This document shows positions 24,790-32,004 of a stretch of 36,258 nt of DNA, in pieces. The stretch lies in contig JAFPIE010000089.1 of assembly GCA_017388605.1 (NCBI GenBank), positions 1-36,258 of the forward strand. Reading direction: 5' to 3'. Position numbers and translations under genes: made by a program. How positions within the stretch are numbered: the first letter of the stretch is position 1; every line of letters starts with the position of its first letter. The DNA is from Acholeplasmatales bacterium. Lineage in GTDB: Bacteria; Bacillota_I; Bacilli_A; Acholeplasmatales; Anaeroplasmataceae. The notes under the pieces are model-generated. The model was not told where the DNA came from. It ran no database searches and saw only the letters and a program-made list of their open reading frames with translations.

Positions 24790-25296
24790 ATGCCAGAAGA
24801 GGATCATGGAGCAAGAAAAAATAATACCGTAGGTACACTATGGAGAAATCAGCCTGCAGAGCTTATGCGTAATAATTTAGCTTATGCGAATGGAGAAGAA
24901 ATAGAATCTGATTTTCATGAGGGAAGTGGAAGTAAAAAGGAATATGATAAATATCCTAAGGAATACTTCACAAAAAGTCTTACATTTAAAGATAAAATTG
25001 ACCTTATTTTACAATATAAGGAGATTACTATAGGAGAATTAGCTATAGCTATTAAAATATCAAAGGAGGAGCTTATAGAATACTGTAAGCAAGATAAAAT
25101 ACCAAAGGATAACATTTTAATGGCACTTTCTAATATTTCAGGATATCCTGTATCCTTTTTCAAGGAAAAATCAATGATAGCTACGACAAATTCTCATCAT
25201 AGAAGAAAAGTTATTATAGCGATTATGCTAGTTGCTATCACGATTATTACTGCTGTAGGTGGAATAATATATCTATATTTTAGTACCCATAGCTAG
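24790..25296 (+). CDS. HTH protein with C-terminal membrane anchor
   Basis: 168 aa with AGGAGG before the ATG. Residues 1-60 are polar and probably disordered; about 65-125 form a Xre/lambda-like helix-turn-helix (DKIDLILQYKEITIGELAIAI... then SKEELIEYCKQDKIP... NISGYPVSFF). A basic patch HHRRK precedes a single C-terminal hydrophobic segment (about 138-162), so the HTH should face the cytosol from the membrane. RodZ has HTH-TM order too, but with an extracytoplasmic domain that is absent here. Last gene of the cvfB operon. Confidence 0.78.
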   Translation: MPEEDHGARKNNTVGTLWRNQPAELMRNNLAYANGEEIESDFHEGSGSKKEYDKYPKEYFTKSLTFKDKIDLILQYKEITIGELAIAIKISKEELIEYCKQDKIPKDNILMALSNISGYPVSFFKEKSMIATTNSHHRRKVIIAIMLVAITIITAVGGIIYLYFSTHS

Positions 25297-25356
25297 TGTA
25301 ATTTTTTAAGAATATACCCCTAATTTTTGCCCAAAATTATTTTTTCAATTTTCTTG

Positions 25357-25385
25357 TTGCAAAATTATTTTTAGTGTGATACAAT
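25357..25385 (+). promoter_or_regulatory. Promoter of the tRNA-Asp/Arg unit
   Basis: TTGCAA (25357-25362), 17-bp spacer, TGA-extended TACAAT (25380-25385). The mature tRNA begins 10 nt later. Confidence 0.85.
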
Positions 25386-25395
25386 TATCTAGCGT

Positions 25396-25472
25396 GGTCC
25401 GGTAGTTCAGTTGGTTAGAATGCCGCACTGTCACTGCGGAGGTCGCGAGTTCGAGTCTCGTCCGGACCGCCA
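25396..25472 (+). tRNA. tRNA-Asp (GTC), copy 2
   Basis: Identical in all 77 positions, CCA included, to the copy at 154-230, with different flanks. Same GTC anticodon. Confidence 0.97.
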
Positions 25473-25487
25473 TGCTAATTTAATTTT

Positions 25488-25564
25488 GCGTTCATAGATC
25501 AATTGGATAGATCGTTTGACTACGGATCAAAAGGTTGGGGGTTCGAGTCCTCCTGGACGCGCCA
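25488..25564 (+). tRNA. tRNA-Arg (ACG)
   Basis: Acceptor GCGTTCA pairs with TGGACGC through one T-G pair, the anticodon loop CTACGGA carries ACG (A34 normally becomes inosine), and CCA is encoded at 25562-25564. Confidence 0.95.
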
Positions 25565-25576
25565 GCTTAAAAATAA

Positions 25577-25600
25577 TGGCTTCAATTTGAAGCCTTTTTC
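25577..25600 (+). terminator. Terminator of the tRNA-Asp/Arg unit
   Basis: Stem GGCTTCA/TGAAGCC with a three-base loop, then TTTTTCTTTT. Confidence 0.9.
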
Positions 25601-25663
25601 TTTTGCTCATATGAAGATGGTGGTACGATAGAAACGCAACAAGCGATATCGATTCGATAAGAT

Positions 25664-25688
25664 AAAAAAGCCCTGCATAGGGCTTTTT
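25664..25688. terminator. Terminator of the WYL-like gene
   Basis: Stem AAAAAGCCCT/AGGGCTTTTT with loop GCAT; symmetric A and T flanks let it work on both strands. It ends 7 nt from the stop of the - strand gene. The 60 nt between it and the tRNA terminator hold nothing I can name. Confidence 0.88.
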
Positions 25689-25694
25689 GATGCT

Positions 25695-26765
25695 TTAAAT
25701 TGCTTTTATAGAATACTGGTTATAAGCTCTTTCAAAATATTTTAAAAGCTTTTCTCTCAATATTTCATCATCTAATACCATCGCATGATATCCAAAATCC
25801 TTTAAATAATTATAAATTTGGAATTCAGAGGAATAGAAGGTATAGATTTTCTTTGTTTGCGGACCATATTCATTAATAAAGGTATCGGATGTTACCATAT
25901 GAATACATTTAGGTCTATCGACATATAAGGAATTGAAAAGCTTTTGACCGAATGGATCAAATTCTACCTTATATTCCTTATATTCTCCGCTTAAGAAGGC
26001 AGGACCTGATGCTTTAACCTTATCTACAATTTCCTTTACCTCATCTATAGATAATTCTAAGGTGTCCTTCATTTTATATACTGCCTTTACCATAGATAGC
26101 TTAAATGCCATAATTTGCCTGTCATAATTTTGATCTACATTCTTTGCAAATCCTGTAATATAATAATGGAATTCATCTAAACCTGGAATTAATTTATAGG
26201 GATCAACTAAAAATGTTTTATTATTTGTAGTAACAATTTTACATTTATATTTCTTTTTAATACAGGTAGATAATGTATCATAAATATCCATAAATAGGAT
26301 TCTTTCTCTAATATAGGATGGATATGCCATATATTTATACAAAAGAGAACGGAAGGTATCTGCAGCACTTCTAGAATCTGTTTCATTTACAATTTGAGTA
26401 AGTGCACCTTCAGTTTTGGATGTTTCTCTTAGGAAAATATCCTTTTTACCTACCTCAGAGGGTATATTATCTCTTAACTTTAATATTTCAATTCCAATAT
26501 CATTTAAGCTTCTTTTAAAGGATGTTTTTCCATCATTTAAATTCTTAATGGCTTCAATAATTGGATTATCCACTAATTTATTTGTTTTTCCGGATAATAT
26601 ATCACATACATCCTTAAGCTCACTTAAGGAATCCTGGTAATCATAGGTTTTAATGACAACCTGCGTTAAAAAGTCATTTTGACTCATATTCAATTGGAAC
26701 AATTCCTTATCGTTTAATAATCTTGCAAATAAGGATTCTGTAGCTGTAATTTTAAAACTGGTCAT
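25695..26765 (-). CDS. WYL-like transcriptional regulator
   Basis: 356 aa from the ATG at 26765, four codons inside the longest frame, because GGAGGT lies right before it. The N-terminus (TSFKITATESLFARLL ... LTQVVIKTYDYQ) resembles a ribbon-helix-helix; a helical middle follows (about 50-170). Residues about 170-270 fit a WYL domain: KIVTTNNKTFLVDPYKLIPG then DEFHYYITGFAKNV and RQIMAFKLSMVKAVYKM, ending in a WCX-like part. WYL proteins sense nucleotides or nucleic acids and regulate stress and defence genes. It is divergent from the 66-aa membrane protein and 1.8 kb from the ESCRT-like operon. The family call is by pattern. Confidence 0.7.
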   Translation of the reverse strand: MTSFKITATESLFARLLNDKELFQLNMSQNDFLTQVVIKTYDYQDSLSELKDVCDILSGKTNKLVDNPIIEAIKNLNDGKTSFKRSLNDIGIEILKLRDNIPSEVGKKDIFLRETSKTEGALTQIVNETDSRSAADTFRSLLYKYMAYPSYIRERILFMDIYDTLSTCIKKKYKCKIVTTNNKTFLVDPYKLIPGLDEFHYYITGFAKNVDQNYDRQIMAFKLSMVKAVYKMKDTLELSIDEVKEIVDKVKASGPAFLSGEYKEYKVEFDPFGQKLFNSLYVDRPKCIHMVTSDTFINEYGPQTKKIYTFYSSEFQIYNYLKDFGYHAMVLDDEILREKLLKYFERAYNQYSIKAI

Positions 26766-26805
26766 TTTTACCTCCATAGTTATAAAAAGTGTAACCTATA
26801 TATAC

Positions 26806-26818
26806 ATTATATATTATA
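26806..26818 (-). promoter_or_regulatory. -10 hexamers of the WYL-like gene
   Basis: Two overlapping - strand TATAAT hexamers in an A/T tract about 45 nt upstream of the ATG; no clear -35. Confidence 0.4.
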
Positions 26819-26901
26819 AAAACACATATTTAAAGCCATTTTTTGTATGAAAGTGCAACTCAATTATAGTATATAAGTTACTATAGGATATTCCCATATC
26901 A

Positions 26902-26910
26902 TGATATAAT
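26902..26910 (+). promoter_or_regulatory. Extended -10 of the 66-aa gene
   Basis: TGATATAAT, 38 nt before the ATG at 26949; the -35 is not obvious. Confidence 0.6.
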
Positions 26911-26948
26911 AATAGTGATAAAAAATAATAAAATATCAAGGAGAAAAA

Positions 26949-27149
26949 ATGCTTAAAATTAGTTGTATTATTTTGGTTATTGCAGTAGTAATTTCGCTTG
27001 TATATATTTTGTATTTAAAGAAGAACATTCATAAATATGAAATGATTTTAGTTGATATTCTAAATGAAAAACTAAGAGAGGCTGAGGAGATGGATCTTGG
27101 TGAGCAATTAGATAAAATCTTAGAAGAGAATAAGAAGGATAACGAATAA
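26949..27149 (+). CDS. 66-aa single-pass membrane protein, unknown
   Basis: Start behind AAGGAGAAAA. One N-terminal hydrophobic segment (about 4-23), a basic stop-transfer KKNIHK, then an acidic helical tail (LNEKLREAEEMDLGEQLDKILEENKKDNE) that could be a short coiled coil. Own promoter; 370 nt precede the next gene and contain the Mn2+-type leader. No known family recognised. Confidence 0.75.
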   Translation: MLKISCIILVIAVVISLVYILYLKKNIHKYEMILVDILNEKLREAEEMDLGEQLDKILEENKKDNE

Positions 27150-27155
27150 ACTAGT

Positions 27156-27171
27156 TATATCTATAGATATA
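27156..27171. promoter_or_regulatory. 16-bp perfect palindrome upstream of the riboswitch promoter
   Basis: TATATCTATAGATATA is fully self-complementary and ends 27 nt before the -35 at 27199. A near-tandem repeat TACGATTTTT follows at about 27178-27197. Possible operator; its low complexity weakens the case. Confidence 0.4.
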
Positions 27172-27198
27172 CCAAGGTACGATTTTTTACGATTTTTA

Positions 27199-27227
27199 TT
27201 GAAAAGGAGAAAATCTTATTGTATTAT
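27199..27227 (+). promoter_or_regulatory. Promoter of the riboswitch and downstream operon
   Basis: TTGAAA (27199-27204), 17-bp spacer, TATTAT (27222-27227). The predicted transcript start near 27234 is 18 nt before the aptamer. Confidence 0.8.
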
Positions 27228-27251
27228 ATTCTTGTAAATAGAATAGTTTAA

Positions 27252-27339
27252 GAAAAAGGGAGTAAATCCCCAGCAATGGGAATGAGATTCGTCAGTACGA
27301 TTTTTAATCCGGATTCATTTGAAAGATTGAGACTTTTGG
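27252..27339 (+). promoter_or_regulatory. yybP-ykoY (Mn2+) riboswitch
   Basis: The conserved blocks of the family appear in order: AAAAAGGGAGTA (GGGAGTA at 27258-27264), a helix TCCC/GGGA (27267-27270 with 27278-27281), CGTCA (27290-27294), CCGG (27309-27312) and the closing GAGACTTTT. P1 forms between 27254-27258 and 27333-27337. The same CTTTTGG strand is the 5' arm of the terminator, so ligand-bound aptamer should prevent termination: an Mn2+-on switch. Usually this leader precedes Mn exporters or P-type ATPases; here the next gene is a protease of the ESCRT-like operon. Confidence 0.85.
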
Positions 27340-27363
27340 TGTATATGCCAAAAGTCTTTTTTT
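27330..27363 (+). terminator. Riboswitch expression-platform terminator
   Basis: Stem AGACTTTTGG/CCAAAAGTCT (27330-27339 with 27348-27357), followed by a run of seven T. Its 5' arm overlaps the 3' strand of aptamer helix P1. Confidence 0.88.
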
Positions 27364-27392
27364 CTTGAATTTTCTATTTAGATACTAAAAAA

Positions 27393-27463
27393 TTTATCAA
27401 AAACTGTATTTTATGGCTAAAAGAGATAGCGTTTTCTTGAATCAACACACTGTTTTTGATAAA
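27393..27463 (+). repeat. 12-bp inverted repeat in the leader
   Basis: TTTATCAAAAAC (27393-27404) and GTTTTTGATAAA (27452-27463) are perfect complements separated by 47 nt, within the 157 nt between terminator and protease gene. As RNA they would enclose a closed domain ahead of the ribosome site. Confidence 0.6.
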
Positions 27464-27519
27464 ATAGGTATCAGAAATATATGTAAAAAATATATTTTTT
27501 ACAATATAAGGAGGGGATA

Positions 27520-28332
27520 ATGGTGAGATGTAAGGTTTGTGCTGCAGAAGTAACCACAGATGTTTGCCCATATTGTGGAGCAAAGGTCTTAAAGGATGTT
27601 TCAAAGGTAAAAGCCACAAAGGAAAAGGGAGAAAAAATAGAAGCACCAAAGGAAAAGCCTAAAGAGAAAAAGCCTTTAGATATCTTGAATCAAATTGATC
27701 AGGCGAAGGCTACTTTAGTTGAGCAATCAAGATATTCTGTTTGTAAGGTGTATGCTGAATTTCGTCCTATGTTTTCTACAGGTAGTGGATTTATAGTTTC
27801 AGGAGATTATATCGTTACAAATGCTCATGTCGTTTTAAAGGAGAATTCCAATCGATTAAGCTTATTTATTGAATATGCAGATGATTTAAAGCTAGATACA
27901 TTAAAAAAGGCATATGCTGAGGTTTTATATGTGTCTAAGGAAGATGATATTGCAATATTAAAGCCAGAGCGACATATTCCAAGTATAATCCCAAGGCTTA
28001 AGCTATGTGATACCTTAACGAAGCAAGGGGAAGCCGTCTTTACTATTGGAAACCCTCTACATTATCGATTTACCTATATTGAGGGGTCCGTTGCTAACCC
28101 AGAATATAATAAGAAGAATGCTTCAAAATATTCTTATTTACAAACTACTCTTACTTTGAATCATGGTAATAGCGGAGGACCTGTATTCAATATGAGGGGT
28201 GAGGTTGTTGGTATGGCAACATTCAGTGAGCTCATAAAACAAGAGGATTCTTTAGAGGATCAGGTAATAAGAGGATACGGATTCTGTGTATCCGCTAAAG
28301 CAATTCATGATGCTATTTCTAGTTTAAAATAA
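27520..28332 (+). CDS. Zinc-ribbon trypsin-like serine protease, cytosolic
   Basis: 270 aa, start behind AGGAGGGG. The N-terminus is a zinc ribbon (C4, C7, C16, C19), followed by a Lys/Glu/Pro linker (30-52) and a chymotrypsin-fold protease of HtrA/DegP type. The complete triad is visible: H103 in VTNAHVVL, D143 in KEDDIAIL, S218 in NHGNSGGPVF. No signal peptide, membrane segment or PDZ domain is present, so it should act in the cytosol, unlike most HtrA proteins. First gene of a tightly spaced nine-gene operon behind the Mn2+-type leader. Substrate unknown; cleavage of a neighbour product is an inference. Confidence 0.88.
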   Translation: MVRCKVCAAEVTTDVCPYCGAKVLKDVSKVKATKEKGEKIEAPKEKPKEKKPLDILNQIDQAKATLVEQSRYSVCKVYAEFRPMFSTGSGFIVSGDYIVTNAHVVLKENSNRLSLFIEYADDLKLDTLKKAYAEVLYVSKEDDIAILKPERHIPSIIPRLKLCDTLTKQGEAVFTIGNPLHYRFTYIEGSVANPEYNKKNASKYSYLQTTLTLNHGNSGGPVFNMRGEVVGMATFSELIKQEDSLEDQVIRGYGFCVSAKAIHDAISSLK

Positions 28333-28351
28333 AGAAAAGGAGAAAATAAAA

Positions 28352-29293
28352 ATGGGTTTATTTACACAAGAAATAACTTTAGAGTTAAGCAATCCTTCTT
28401 ATGTGATTGAGAAAATTGATATCGCATTAAAGAAGAGCAAAATTAATTTATATGTAAAAAAGGGTACAACAGCATATGTTGGTGGTACTTGCTATAAGGG
28501 AAGTGCCTCTTTATATGAAATTGATGCTGAAATGATGGGTGGAAGAAAGAAGGATACGATTACTGCATATCTTTGTCCAGATAAGACCTTCGATACAGTT
28601 TCCATCAAATTCTTTGCAGGAAAGCATAAATGCTCTATAAGCTATAAGCCAGATGCAAAGGCTGACTTCTCTATTTTAGGTGAGGTTGAGGTAATGATTA
28701 ATGATTATAGCTTCTTATGTGAGGCCATCGATAAGACCATTACTAAGGATGAGCTAATCGAATTAATCAATAACGATTATAGAAAGCTTTTAGGGGATGA
28801 AATCAGCCAGGCTGCAGATCGATTCATTACACAAGAAACAACAGAGAATGATTTAAATGCATCCTTAAATAAGATTGTTAAGGATGTATTCTCTAATGGT
28901 AGAAGAGCAGCATCTCAATTCCAAAAGATGGGATTAATCATTATGCCAGGTTCTATTAATTTAACTGTTGAGCCATTTGAGGATGCAGATGAAATGATTG
29001 CAAATATCCTAAATAAGATTAATCAAAGAGCTCTAGATTCCTTTGATGAAGAGGAAAGGGAAAAGGAATATCAGCGTAAGAAGGAAGAGCTTCAGGCTGA
29101 GCGTGACCATGAGATTAATTTAGAAAGAGCAAAGCATACAACCATCACAGAGCAAAAGACAGACATCAATAAGAATGGTGATGGCAATGTTGTAATTGAG
29201 CAAACAAGCTCAGATAAGTTCTGTATTAAATGTGGAAAGAAAATAGCAAGGGATGCAGCATTTTGTCCATCCTGTGGTGCTAAGCAAGAATAA
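28352..29293 (+). CDS. SPFH-like protein with C-terminal zinc ribbon
   Basis: 313 aa. About 100-215 has the layout of an SPFH/band-7 domain: DFSILGEVEVMINDYSFL, a helix with DELIELINNDYRKLLGDEI, then FQKMGLIIMPGSINLTVEPF. A charged helix rich in E/R/K follows (230-262), then a linker and a zinc ribbon (C291, C294, C305, C308). SPFH plus C-terminal ribbon is the plan of YdjI-type 'virion core' proteins that accompany PspA-like proteins. SPFH proteins assemble scaffolds on membranes; here there is no membrane segment. The SPFH call is by pattern and the first 90 residues are a separate unknown part. Gap to the protease gene is 19 nt. Confidence 0.6.
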   Translation: MGLFTQEITLELSNPSYVIEKIDIALKKSKINLYVKKGTTAYVGGTCYKGSASLYEIDAEMMGGRKKDTITAYLCPDKTFDTVSIKFFAGKHKCSISYKPDAKADFSILGEVEVMINDYSFLCEAIDKTITKDELIELINNDYRKLLGDEISQAADRFITQETTENDLNASLNKIVKDVFSNGRRAASQFQKMGLIIMPGSINLTVEPFEDADEMIANILNKINQRALDSFDEEEREKEYQRKKEELQAERDHEINLERAKHTTITEQKTDINKNGDGNVVIEQTSSDKFCIKCGKKIARDAAFCPSCGAKQE

Positions 29294-29311
29294 TTTAAGG
29301 AGGAAAGAAAA

Positions 29312-30211
29312 ATGTTTGGTAAAAAGAAAAAAGGTCAGGGAATGGACGATTTAACTGTTGTTATTGGAAGTGATCCAGAGCCAAAGAAGCTATCTAGAAA
29401 AGAAGCAAAGGAAGCACAGAAAAAGAAATTTGATATTGAAGCTCAAAAGACTTCCATTATTGATTTATTAAAGAAGTGCTATGCAAAGGTGAATACTACT
29501 CAGTATTACGATGAATCCAATAGAATTATGGATCTTATGTCTAATTTAAAGAGTGGTACAGTAGATAAAAATGCAAGAGCTGTATATGCATTAGATGGCT
29601 TAATTAAGAAGTGTGCAGCTGAGCTTGAGGTTTACTGTAATCAGGGTAATTATTATGGAATTACTACAACCATTGATGCAATGGATACCTTAGTGAACCA
29701 AAGAGGATATATCACTCATAAATATTATGAGGATCCAGAATATCTAAAGGTTAAGATTGAATTGATGAAGCTAAAGATTAATCGTGAGAATATCACTGAG
29801 GAAATAAGAAAAGACATCGATTCATTTAATAAGCTTAAGGAATCTGCACAGGGCCAATCGGATGCAAGAAGAATACAAATCCAAAGACAAATGCTTCAAA
29901 TTAAGGAAGATAAGGAAGGAAAGCAGCGTCAAACAGATGCATTAGATACTCAAATTAGAAACCTTACGATTTTAGTAAATCAAAAGGAACAAAACAAGGA
30001 TGTTTACCTTCCTGATGAAATTGTAGATGAGTTTGGTACTGTACTTGAGGAAACAAAGATGGGAGACATGCAAATCGGTCAGGTTTCTGCTGCAGCAGAT
30101 AAAATTGCTGGAGCAAATAAAACTGTCATGAACCAGGGAATGACTGTTTCGGATGCTGATGCAGCTGAATCTACACCATCTCAAGTAAATATTGAAGATA
30201 TGACAATTTAA
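29312..30211 (+). CDS. Helical protein, candidate ESCRT-associated subunit
   Basis: 299 aa, AAGGAGGAAAG before the ATG. It starts MFGKKKK, like many membrane-binding ESCRT-III N-termini, then KKLSRKEAKEAQKKKFD. Residues 45-150 form a helical domain (TSIIDLLKKCYAKVN ... IKKCAAELEVYCNQGNYYG). About 155-245 is a long coiled coil (QGQSDARRIQIQRQMLQIKE). The last 50 residues are low-complexity and end in NIEDMTI. Length and coiled coil could fit a divergent Snf7/PspA-type protein or an adaptor, but the match is weaker than for the two smaller proteins downstream. Function unknown. Confidence 0.7.
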   Translation: MFGKKKKGQGMDDLTVVIGSDPEPKKLSRKEAKEAQKKKFDIEAQKTSIIDLLKKCYAKVNTTQYYDESNRIMDLMSNLKSGTVDKNARAVYALDGLIKKCAAELEVYCNQGNYYGITTTIDAMDTLVNQRGYITHKYYEDPEYLKVKIELMKLKINRENITEEIRKDIDSFNKLKESAQGQSDARRIQIQRQMLQIKEDKEGKQRQTDALDTQIRNLTILVNQKEQNKDVYLPDEIVDEFGTVLEETKMGDMQIGQVSAAADKIAGANKTVMNQGMTVSDADAAESTPSQVNIEDMTI

Positions 30212-30224
30212 AGGGAGTAGGATT

Positions 30225-30806
30225 ATGGCATTCGGAAAGAAAAAAGAAGAAATTGAAAAACCAAATAAGATTAAAATTGATATCAAGTTCGATAAGGTTA
30301 GAGATAACATTACAGAGCGTTTAGATGCTTATGAGAATAAGCTTGAAATTATTAGACAAAAAATTGTTGCTGCAAAAAGAGCAAACAACAATATTGAGGC
30401 TAAGCATCAAGCAGATAATTATAAGCAAATCTCTGTTTATAAATATAAGACTCAGGACTTATTAAACAAATTAGAGAATTTCCAATTCATGATTGATGAA
30501 GCATTTACTAAAATGGAATTATATGAAACATTCGGTGAAGTAATGGGTGAGGTTTCTAAGATTAATGCATCCGTAGAGGTAAAGGGAATGCTTAAGGATA
30601 TCCAAAGCTTCGAAAAGAATTTCAGCGCACAATTCCAAAAGCTAGATCAAATGTTTGGGGTTGTAACAAAATCCATTAGTGATGTAGATCAATCGACAAA
30701 GACTGAAATTGATTCTGAGCTTGAAGCCCAGCTTGATCGTGAAATGCAGCAATTAGATGAGGATACAACAAGCCAAGCACAAGAAGTAAGTGTATCGAAT
30801 TGGTAA
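30225..30806 (+). CDS. ESCRT-III (Snf7/CHMP)-like protein 1
   Basis: 193 aa. It has the ESCRT-III plan: short basic N-terminus (MAFGKKK), a long helical hairpin (about 20-100: FDKVRDNITERLDAYENKLE, then HQADNYKQISVYKYKTQDLL), shorter helices (MGEVSKINASVEVKGMLKDI, then SFEKNFSAQFQKLDQMF), an acidic linker and a C-terminal helix SELEAQLDREMQQLDE (about 163-178) like a MIM that binds MIT domains. Length, helix order and charge swing from basic to acidic match CHMP proteins, but there is no catalytic motif to prove it; PspA/Vipp1 are alternatives in the same superfamily. Encoded 18 nt before an MIT-like AAA+ ATPase. Confidence 0.62.
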   Translation: MAFGKKKEEIEKPNKIKIDIKFDKVRDNITERLDAYENKLEIIRQKIVAAKRANNNIEAKHQADNYKQISVYKYKTQDLLNKLENFQFMIDEAFTKMELYETFGEVMGEVSKINASVEVKGMLKDIQSFEKNFSAQFQKLDQMFGVVTKSISDVDQSTKTEIDSELEAQLDREMQQLDEDTTSQAQEVSVSNW

Positions 30807-30824
30807 TTGATGGAGGGCAGTAGT

Positions 30825-31964
30825 ATGGATATTACAAAAGAACAGCAATTTATCCGTTTAAATAAAGATATCGATATCTTAATGACTGCAGGCTGTTATG
30901 ATGAGGCAGTTGAAAAAATAGATAAGGCTCTTCCTTTGACCAAAGAGATTGCAAATAAAACAAATGATTTCAAAAAGATTAAATTAATGAAGGAAAATTA
31001 CGACAGATTAATGCGTAAGAGAGAGATTTGTCTTGAGCATTTAGATGTTAAACCTCAAGGCTCTGCAACACAGACTATGGCAGAAGAAAAAAAGGTAAAG
31101 CAGGCTGCACCAAAGGCAAAGCCTGTAGCAAAAAAAGAGCCTATAGATGTTGATGCTGCATTAGCAGAGCTTGATGAGCTTATTGGACTTGATGAGGTAA
31201 AAAAGGAAATCCATGCAAAGGTAAATCAAATCAATAATTTTAACCAAAGAAGAGCCCAAGGCCTAAAGGTACCAAAGATGACCAACCATATGGTATTTAC
31301 AGGTAATCCAGGTACAGGTAAGACTACAGTCGCAAGAATTGTTTCTAAGATTTATACTGCACTTGGTGTAATTAGTGGAAATGATTTAGAGGATAGCTTA
31401 CTTGAGGTTCAAAGAAATAATTTGGTTGCAGGCTATGTAGGTCAAACCGCAAGACAAACCCAGGAGGCTATTGATAAGGCTATGGGTGGAATTCTATTTA
31501 TTGATGAGGCGTATTCCCTAGCACCTAAGGGTGGAGGAACAGACTTCGGTCAAGAGGCTATCGATACATTACTTATCGGTATGGAAAACAATAGAGATAA
31601 TTTAGTTGTTATAGCTGCAGGATATGAAAATGAAATGGAAAGATTCATAAATTCCAATCCGGGATTAGAATCTAGATTCAAAAATTTTATTCATTTTGCA
31701 GATTATAATGGTGAAGAATTATTCAAGATTTTTGAATTACAGCTTAAGAAGAATGATTATGTATTAGCACCTGATGCTGAAGCAAAGCTTAAGGGTTATT
31801 TAAATAAGCTATACGAAAATAGAGATCGTAATTTTGCGAATGGTCGTGATGTTAGAAATCTATTTGAGGAAATTATTGAAAGACAAGCTTCAAGACTTGC
31901 TAAGGTTTCCAATCCATCAAGAGAGGATCTTGCAACCTTGACTATGGAAGATATGTACTTTTAA
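30825..31964 (+). CDS. CbbX-like AAA+ ATPase with N-terminal MIT-like domain
   Basis: 379 aa from ATG 30825, with GGAGGG 7 nt upstream; a TTG/ATG a few codons earlier lies on the ribosome site. N-terminal three-helix domain (1-75: FIRLNKDIDILMTAGCYDEAVEKIDKALPL, cut in parts) like MIT/TPR, a Lys/Ala/Pro linker, then AAA+ of the CbbX/SpoVK class: GLDEVKKEI, Walker A GNPGTGKTT (160-168), pore loop GYVGQTA (203-209), Walker B ILFIDEAYSL (223-232), sensor 1 VIAAGYENEM and Arg finger NPGLESRF (R284). All ATPase residues are intact. CbbX-type rings remodel partner proteins. Here it sits between two ESCRT-III-like genes. Confidence 0.88.
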   Translation: MDITKEQQFIRLNKDIDILMTAGCYDEAVEKIDKALPLTKEIANKTNDFKKIKLMKENYDRLMRKREICLEHLDVKPQGSATQTMAEEKKVKQAAPKAKPVAKKEPIDVDAALAELDELIGLDEVKKEIHAKVNQINNFNQRRAQGLKVPKMTNHMVFTGNPGTGKTTVARIVSKIYTALGVISGNDLEDSLLEVQRNNLVAGYVGQTARQTQEAIDKAMGGILFIDEAYSLAPKGGGTDFGQEAIDTLLIGMENNRDNLVVIAAGYENEMERFINSNPGLESRFKNFIHFADYNGEELFKIFELQLKKNDYVLAPDAEAKLKGYLNKLYENRDRNFANGRDVRNLFEEIIERQASRLAKVSNPSREDLATLTMEDMYF

Positions 31965-32004
31965 TAAAAAAGATATTTGGTAAAGGATAAAAAGGTATAT
32001 TTTT

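Noticed and set aside
154..25472. The two identical tRNA-Asp genes as attachment-site duplication of an integrated element
   Set aside because: Identity stops at the tRNA borders, each copy belongs to a normal tRNA unit with promoter or terminator, and the 25 kb between them carries housekeeping genes.
27413..27520. 35-codon frame starting MAKRDSVFLN whose TAA overlaps the protease ATG
   Set aside because: There is no ribosome site before its ATG, it covers the inverted repeat and the protease ribosome site, and the peptide shows no fold or motif. The TAATG overlap is probably chance.
30225..30806. Reading the 193-aa protein as a plain PspA or Vipp1
   Set aside because: PspA/Vipp1 are longer (about 220 aa) with an uninterrupted coiled-coil hairpin, and are not accompanied by MIT-like ATPases. 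The acidic C-terminal MIM-like helix and the Vps4-type neighbours fit a CHMP-like protein better; PspA kinship stays possible at superfamily level.
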